From the NCBI GenBank assembly GCA_004151065.3, contig NWUY0300008595.1, positions 11,187-22,306 of the forward strand: a DNA stretch of 11,120 nt, read 5' to 3'. A program made the position numbers and the translations under genes. This document shows, in pieces, positions 7,864-11,120 of the stretch. Below the pieces are notes generated by a model. That model saw nothing but the letters and a program-made list of their open reading frames with translations. It made no database searches and had not been told where the DNA came from. Positions within the stretch are counted from its first letter, which is position 1. Every line of letters starts with the position of its first letter. Source of the stretch: Larix sibirica. Taxonomy: Eukaryota; Streptophyta; Pinopsida; Pinales; Pinaceae.

Positions 7864-8669
7864 ATTCTCTAGGTCATACTTTTCAATCAACGTGGTTTAG
7901 TTGCTTATTCATTTTTATAGCATTTAATTCAGTGTTGCAAATATCATTGAATTTTTTCGATATTTCCAATTTCTCTTGAGTTTTTCAAGTTGTTGATTTT
8001 TCCAATATTTTCATAATTCTTCAAGTCTAAATTTCTTCTTATCAATATTTTTCTCAATATTCTTGATAATTTTCTTTGCAAACCATTGACAATTTATCCT
8101 GTGAAACGATGTTTACAACATTGATTTAATTTTTAACAATCTACTTCAAAGTTTGATGGTCAACATAACAATAGAACTTATTCATAAGCAAGTAGCGAAA
8201 AAACATTTTTTAATGCATAATTCGCAACTAGTGCTTCACTTTCTATCATAATTTAATTCATCTATACTTACACTAACTTCCCATTGGAAATGTAAAATGG
8301 ATGGTCCACACACGTATTCTTGGTTCTTATAAGATAACCCCAACTCTAGTCCCTTAATCATCCACATGGACATGGACCTTGGTATGAAAATTATTAAACC
8401 TAAATACAAATCAAGGTTATACTTGGAAGTAAACATATCATTCTAAGGCCTTAAACCTTGATTGTTAACAATGGAAACCCATTGTCAACCAATTTATATA
8501 AATTATATCACATTTGACACTGACTTCAAAACTAGAAAATGGACTAGCAATGCCCTCTATGAGTATCATTCCTAAACTACATTAAATTATGAGTTGAGTT
8601 CACATACTAGAACTTTCTCTTGCTCCTCCTGATCACACACTTTTTTTCCTATACCTTATATCTTACTTC

Positions 8670-8696
8670 AATAATAATAATAATAATAATAATAAT
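8670..8696. repeat. (AAT)9 microsatellite
   Basis: Nine perfect AAT units end seven bases before the N at 8704. The repeat number is the same in unit 2 (10191-10217). Equal counts at such a fast-changing locus favour very recent copying or an assembly duplicate. Confidence 0.95.
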
Positions 8697-8703
8697 TTTG
8701 TAA

Positions 8704-8704
8704 N
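8704..8704. other. Single N between the two 1.5-kb repeat units
   Basis: The N lies exactly at the border between the direct repeat units. Some scaffolders place one N where the estimated gap is negative, meaning contigs that should overlap, which would make the second unit a duplicate of the first. Confidence 0.8.
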
Positions 8705-8809
8705 CCCAAGGTACTTTTCAAATGGTTTTCAATGTGAGACCACCCCTTATAATCATCCACATGTTCATACTATTAAATGGTCCAAATCTTTCGATTCTAA
8801 ATAAGGCAC

Positions 8810-8960
8810 ATGATACATTGTAAGTGGACATTGATGTAAATCAAATGCATAGCTCTATATTATTGATTTATTTAAAAGAACTATATGATACATTGTAAGT
8901 GGACATTGATGTAAATCAAATGACATAGATTTCTCTATGTTGATTTATTTAAAATTACTA
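8810..8960. repeat. 75-nt tandem pair, second copy
   Basis: Exact counterpart of 7288-7438 within unit 2 of the 1.5-kb repeat. Confidence 0.85.
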
Positions 8961-9095
8961 TGAAAATAGTATAAATATATCTCCAATCCTCTTGGACTTA
9001 TAACATTTTTTATAAATAATTTGTCTCATTTAAGAGACCACTTATCATGAACAAATTAGAAATAAAGAAATAAGAGACCAAGTATTGGAGAATGA

Positions 9096-9177
9096 ACGTG
9101 GTTACATGAGAGAAAAGCGGGCTTACACATTTTTCACACGTGGCATTCCATACCATTTGGACTTCCCCTCATATATA
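9096..9177 (+). promoter_or_regulatory. Promoter-like ACGT/TATA cluster, second copy
   Basis: Identical to 7574-7655: ACGTGG, then CACGTGGC (9137-9144), then TATATA (9172-9177). The same reservations apply, and it may be the same physical locus counted twice. Confidence 0.25.
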
Positions 9178-9312
9178 GTCTAACAAATGGTTATGCTTGT
9201 TCATTTGTTGATCATACTTTATGTTATATTAAATGTCAACTTAAAATATTAGGTTTGGGATTATATATGGAGTTGGGGATTTCTTAGCCTTAACTCACTT
9301 TTTTTTCTCTCC

Positions 9313-9385
9313 ATATATATAATAACTTCACTGAGAGACATTCTTAGGTTGAAAACTTCACCTAGAGATATTCCTAGCTTGAAAA
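9313..9385 (+). repeat. TATA-like run and 30-nt tandem pair, second copy
   Basis: Identical to 7791-7863; units start at 9326 and 9356. Confidence 0.6.
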
Positions 9386-10190
9386 ATTCTCTAGGTCATA
9401 CTTTTCAATCAACGTGGTTTAGTTGCTTATTCATTTTTATAGCATTTAATTCAGTGTTGCAAATATCTTTGAATTTTTCGATATTTCCAATTTCTCTTGA
9501 GTTTTTCAAGTTGTTGATTTTTCCAATATTTTCATAATTCTTCAAGTCTAAATTTCTTCTTATCAATATTTTTCTCAATATTCTTGATAATTTTCTTTGC
9601 AAACCATTGACAATTTATCCTGTGAAACGATGTTTACAACATTGATTTAATTTTTAACAATCTACTTCAAAGTTTGATGGTCAACATAACAATAGAACTT
9701 ATTCATAAGCAAGTAGCGAAAAAACATTTTTTAATGCATAATTCGCAACTAGTGCTTCACTTTCTATCATAATTTAATTCATCTATACTTACACTAACTT
9801 CCCATTGGAAATGTAAAATGGATGGTCCACACACGTATTCTTGGTTCTTATAAGATAACCCCAACTCTAGTCCCTTAATCATCCACATGGACATGGACCT
9901 TGGTATGAAAATTATTAAACCTAAATACAAATCAAGGTTATACTTGGAAGTAAACATATCATTCTAAGGCCTTAAACCTTGATTGTTAACAATGGAAACC
10001 CATTGTCAACCAATTTATATAAATTATATCACATTTGACACTGACTTCAAAACTAGAAAATGGACTAGCAATGCCCTCTATGAGTATCATTCCTAAACTA
10101 CATTAAATTATGAGTTGAGTTCACATACTAGAACTTTCTCTTGCTCCTCCTGATCACACACTTTTTTTCCTATACCTTATATCTTACTTC

Positions 10191-10217
10191 AATAATAATA
10201 ATAATAATAATAATAAT
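10191..10217. repeat. (AAT)9 microsatellite, second copy
   Basis: Nine AAT units, same length as at 8670-8696, ending seven bases before the N at 10225. Confidence 0.95.
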
Positions 10218-10224
10218 TTTGTAA

Positions 10225-10225
10225 N
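10225..10225. other. Single N ending repeat unit 2
   Basis: Preceded by the same ATTTTGTAA end as the N at 8704 and followed directly by the truncated SINE-like tail. Confidence 0.8.
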
Positions 10226-10329
10226 TTTGTGGGACAAGGGACCCCCTCTACGCAACGATATAACTGTTAAAATCTACAGCAGTGTACATACCCTACCCTA
10301 CCCCTTAGGATTTGAACCTACGACCTTTT
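10226..10329 (-). mobile_element. 5'-truncated SINE-like element, second family
   Basis: On the minus strand it begins AAAAGGTCGTAGGTTCAAATCC, with a near-perfect Pol III box B or T-arm GGTTCAAATCC (10308-10318). Then come GGGGTAGGGTAGGGTATG and a G/C-rich end with AGAGGGGGTCCC. Box A and the 5' half of the tRNA-like head are absent; poly-A/T sequence (10326-10339) takes their place. The body differs from that of the SINEs at 5595 and 6466, so this is another family. The 3' end meets the N at 10225, so the true end is unknown. It could instead be an isolated tRNA-gene fragment, but the long non-tRNA tail argues for a SINE. Confidence 0.5.
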
Positions 10330-10421
10330 AAAAAAAAACACACATTTTAAACAATTACACATACTCATTATACATAATATATACTCAACAAAATATACTC
10401 TATTAAAAACCTAACATATAC

Positions 10422-10945
10422 TCAACTTTGATTTAGTTATATTGAAAACCAACCCCACACCACCATGTATTTATTTGTTTAAGGTTATATGCTTCCTTGC
10501 ATCCCATGGCACTAAGAATCTTTATTTCCAATGTATTCTCTAACCCTCATCCATGTTGTCTCCCCCTTTTTAATTTTATATGGTTATATGCTTCCTTGCA
10601 CCCCATGGCACTGAGAATCTTTATTTTCCAATGTCTTCTCTAACCCTCGTCCCCGTTGTCCCCCCTTTCGATTTTACATGTTATACAATTTGTCTAACCC
10701 TCGGAGTTCCCGTCCTCACCTCACCACTTGGGACTTGCGCCACTTACTCCACGAGATGGTTGACAAATCATGCCTCTATCGAATATAATGCAAAGATTTG
10801 GATTATAAATAGGGTACAGAAGACAAACATCATACATGGTAATTGGCGTTTGATGTAAATCACATTAAATATATTTAAATTTACGACATTTTTACCACTA
10901 ATCACGAAGAAAAAAAATAGAAATGATAAAATAATAGATATTTTG
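10422..10945. repeat. Unnamed dispersed repeat, copy B (diverged)
   Basis: Older relative of copy A (6900-7555), same orientation, collinear through ACCAACCCCACACCACCA, ATGCTTCCTTGC, GGAGTTCCC, GATGGTTGACAAATCATGC, TTTGATGTAAATCACAT and ACCACTAATCACGAAG. It lacks about 130-150 nt present in copy A (7105-7260) and one of the 75-nt units, and does not reach the ACGT/TATA cluster. It contains a 99-nt internal duplication absent from A. Open frames here (10580-10858 plus, 10768-11031 minus) cross the repeat and show no protein family character. Confidence 0.7.
10483..10680. repeat. 99-nt tandem duplication inside copy B
   Basis: GGTTATATGCTTCCTTGCA starts at 10483 (unit 10483-10581) and 10582 (unit 10582-10680). 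Both continue with CCCATGGCACT-AGAATCTTTATT, then CCAATGT-TTCTCTAACCCTC and a C/T-rich end. The units differ at several bases, so the duplication is not recent. Copy A has a single, shortened version (6953-7000). Confidence 0.9.
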
Positions 10946-11120
10946 TGATATAAGATAAATAAATAAATATCTTTAAGGAGCTTGGTATAATATAATAAAG
11001 AGCATAGATTTTGGTATGTAATATAAGACAAGATAATTACTATGTGTGATCAATCAGCCTTGACTTTGTATGTATAATCAAAATTAGATTATACTCATAT
11101 AAAATGAAAATAACATGAAG
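10946..11120. other. A+T-rich end of the window
   Basis: No gene or repeat that I can support; short A+T-rich runs only. Confidence 0.4.

Larger units (their letters stand above)
7183..8703. repeat. 1.5-kb near-perfect direct repeat, unit 1
   Basis: Identical by eye to 8705-10224 except A7680 to C9202, A7946 to T9468, and a T6 run (7952-7957) against T5 (9474-9478). It ends at ATTTTGTAA directly before the N at 8704. Identity above 99.8 percent means either a very recent duplication or one locus placed twice, for example two haplotypes. The unit includes the right part of copy A and beyond. A 66-codon minus-strand ORF (8236-8436, and 9757-9957 in unit 2) is present but matches nothing I know. 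Confidence 0.97.
8705..10224. repeat. 1.5-kb near-perfect direct repeat, unit 2
   Basis: Counterpart of 7183-8703 (offset 1522 until the T run near 9474, then 1521). It is bounded by Ns on both sides and so is a self-contained piece in the assembly. It contains the second copies of the 75-nt tandem pair (8810-8960), the ACGT/TATA cluster (9096-9177), the TATA and 30-nt pair (9313-9385) and (AAT)9 (10191-10217). No intact gene. Confidence 0.97.

Noticed and set aside
8236-8436. 66-codon minus-strand ORF, identical at 9757-9957
   Set aside because: The identity between copies only reflects the 1.5-kb duplication and gives no evidence of selection; no family is recognised.
9349-9602. Overlapping plus and minus ORFs of 62-65 codons
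   Set aside because: Low-complexity Phe/Ile- and Lys/Asn-rich chance frames. The matching stretch in the other repeat unit differs only by a T-run change, which breaks the frame there, so the frame is not maintained.
10284-10306. Telomere-like or G-quadruplex GGGTA repeat (minus strand)
   Set aside because: Only three G runs are present and the unit is not the plant TTTAGGG; it is part of the SINE-like tail.

Overview
The window looks like nuclear DNA from a land plant with a large, repeat-rich genome. The support is a decayed Ty3/gypsy pol fragment of plant type, tRNA-derived SINEs with internal Pol III boxes, strong A+T richness, and no intact host gene over 11 kb. A gymnosperm would fit the low gene density and the style of the gypsy protein, but the sequence alone does not prove this. 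I see no rRNA, functional tRNA, CRISPR or bacterial-type operon.

Layout. Positions 1-4437 are A+T-rich and mostly anonymous. They hold one unrecognised 96-codon ORF (308-598), a few short tandem duplications, a lone CACTA-like end motif (1116) and a possible solo LTR (2878-3182). Positions 4438-5276 are a degenerate minisatellite with about 15 copies of a core motif and a higher-order period of about 204-209 nt; it runs into an N at 5277. Positions 5595-6616 form a nested block: two same-family, minus-strand, tRNA-derived SINEs (5595-5752 and 6466-6616) flank a minus-strand Ty3/gypsy protease/reverse transcriptase remnant (5800-6412), which is cut at an N (5799) and carries in-frame stops.

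From about 6860 to the end the window is dominated by one unnamed dispersed repeat. Copy A starts near 6900. Its right part (7183-8703) is repeated almost perfectly at 8705-10224, with 2 substitutions and 1 homopolymer indel seen by eye, and single Ns at 8704 and 10225 mark both junctions. A third, much older copy (B, about 10422-10945) follows a truncated SINE-like tail (10226-10329). The duplicated segment carries an ACGT-box pair plus TATA (7574-7655), a 75-nt tandem pair and a second TATA followed by a 30-nt tandem pair.

No set of genes works together here; this is transposon and satellite debris. All four Ns fall at or in repeats, so the near-perfect duplication must first be tested as an assembly or haplotype artefact. 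The most useful leads are the SINE family with its conserved tail hairpin, the unnamed A/B repeat with a promoter-like core, and the nested minisatellite.
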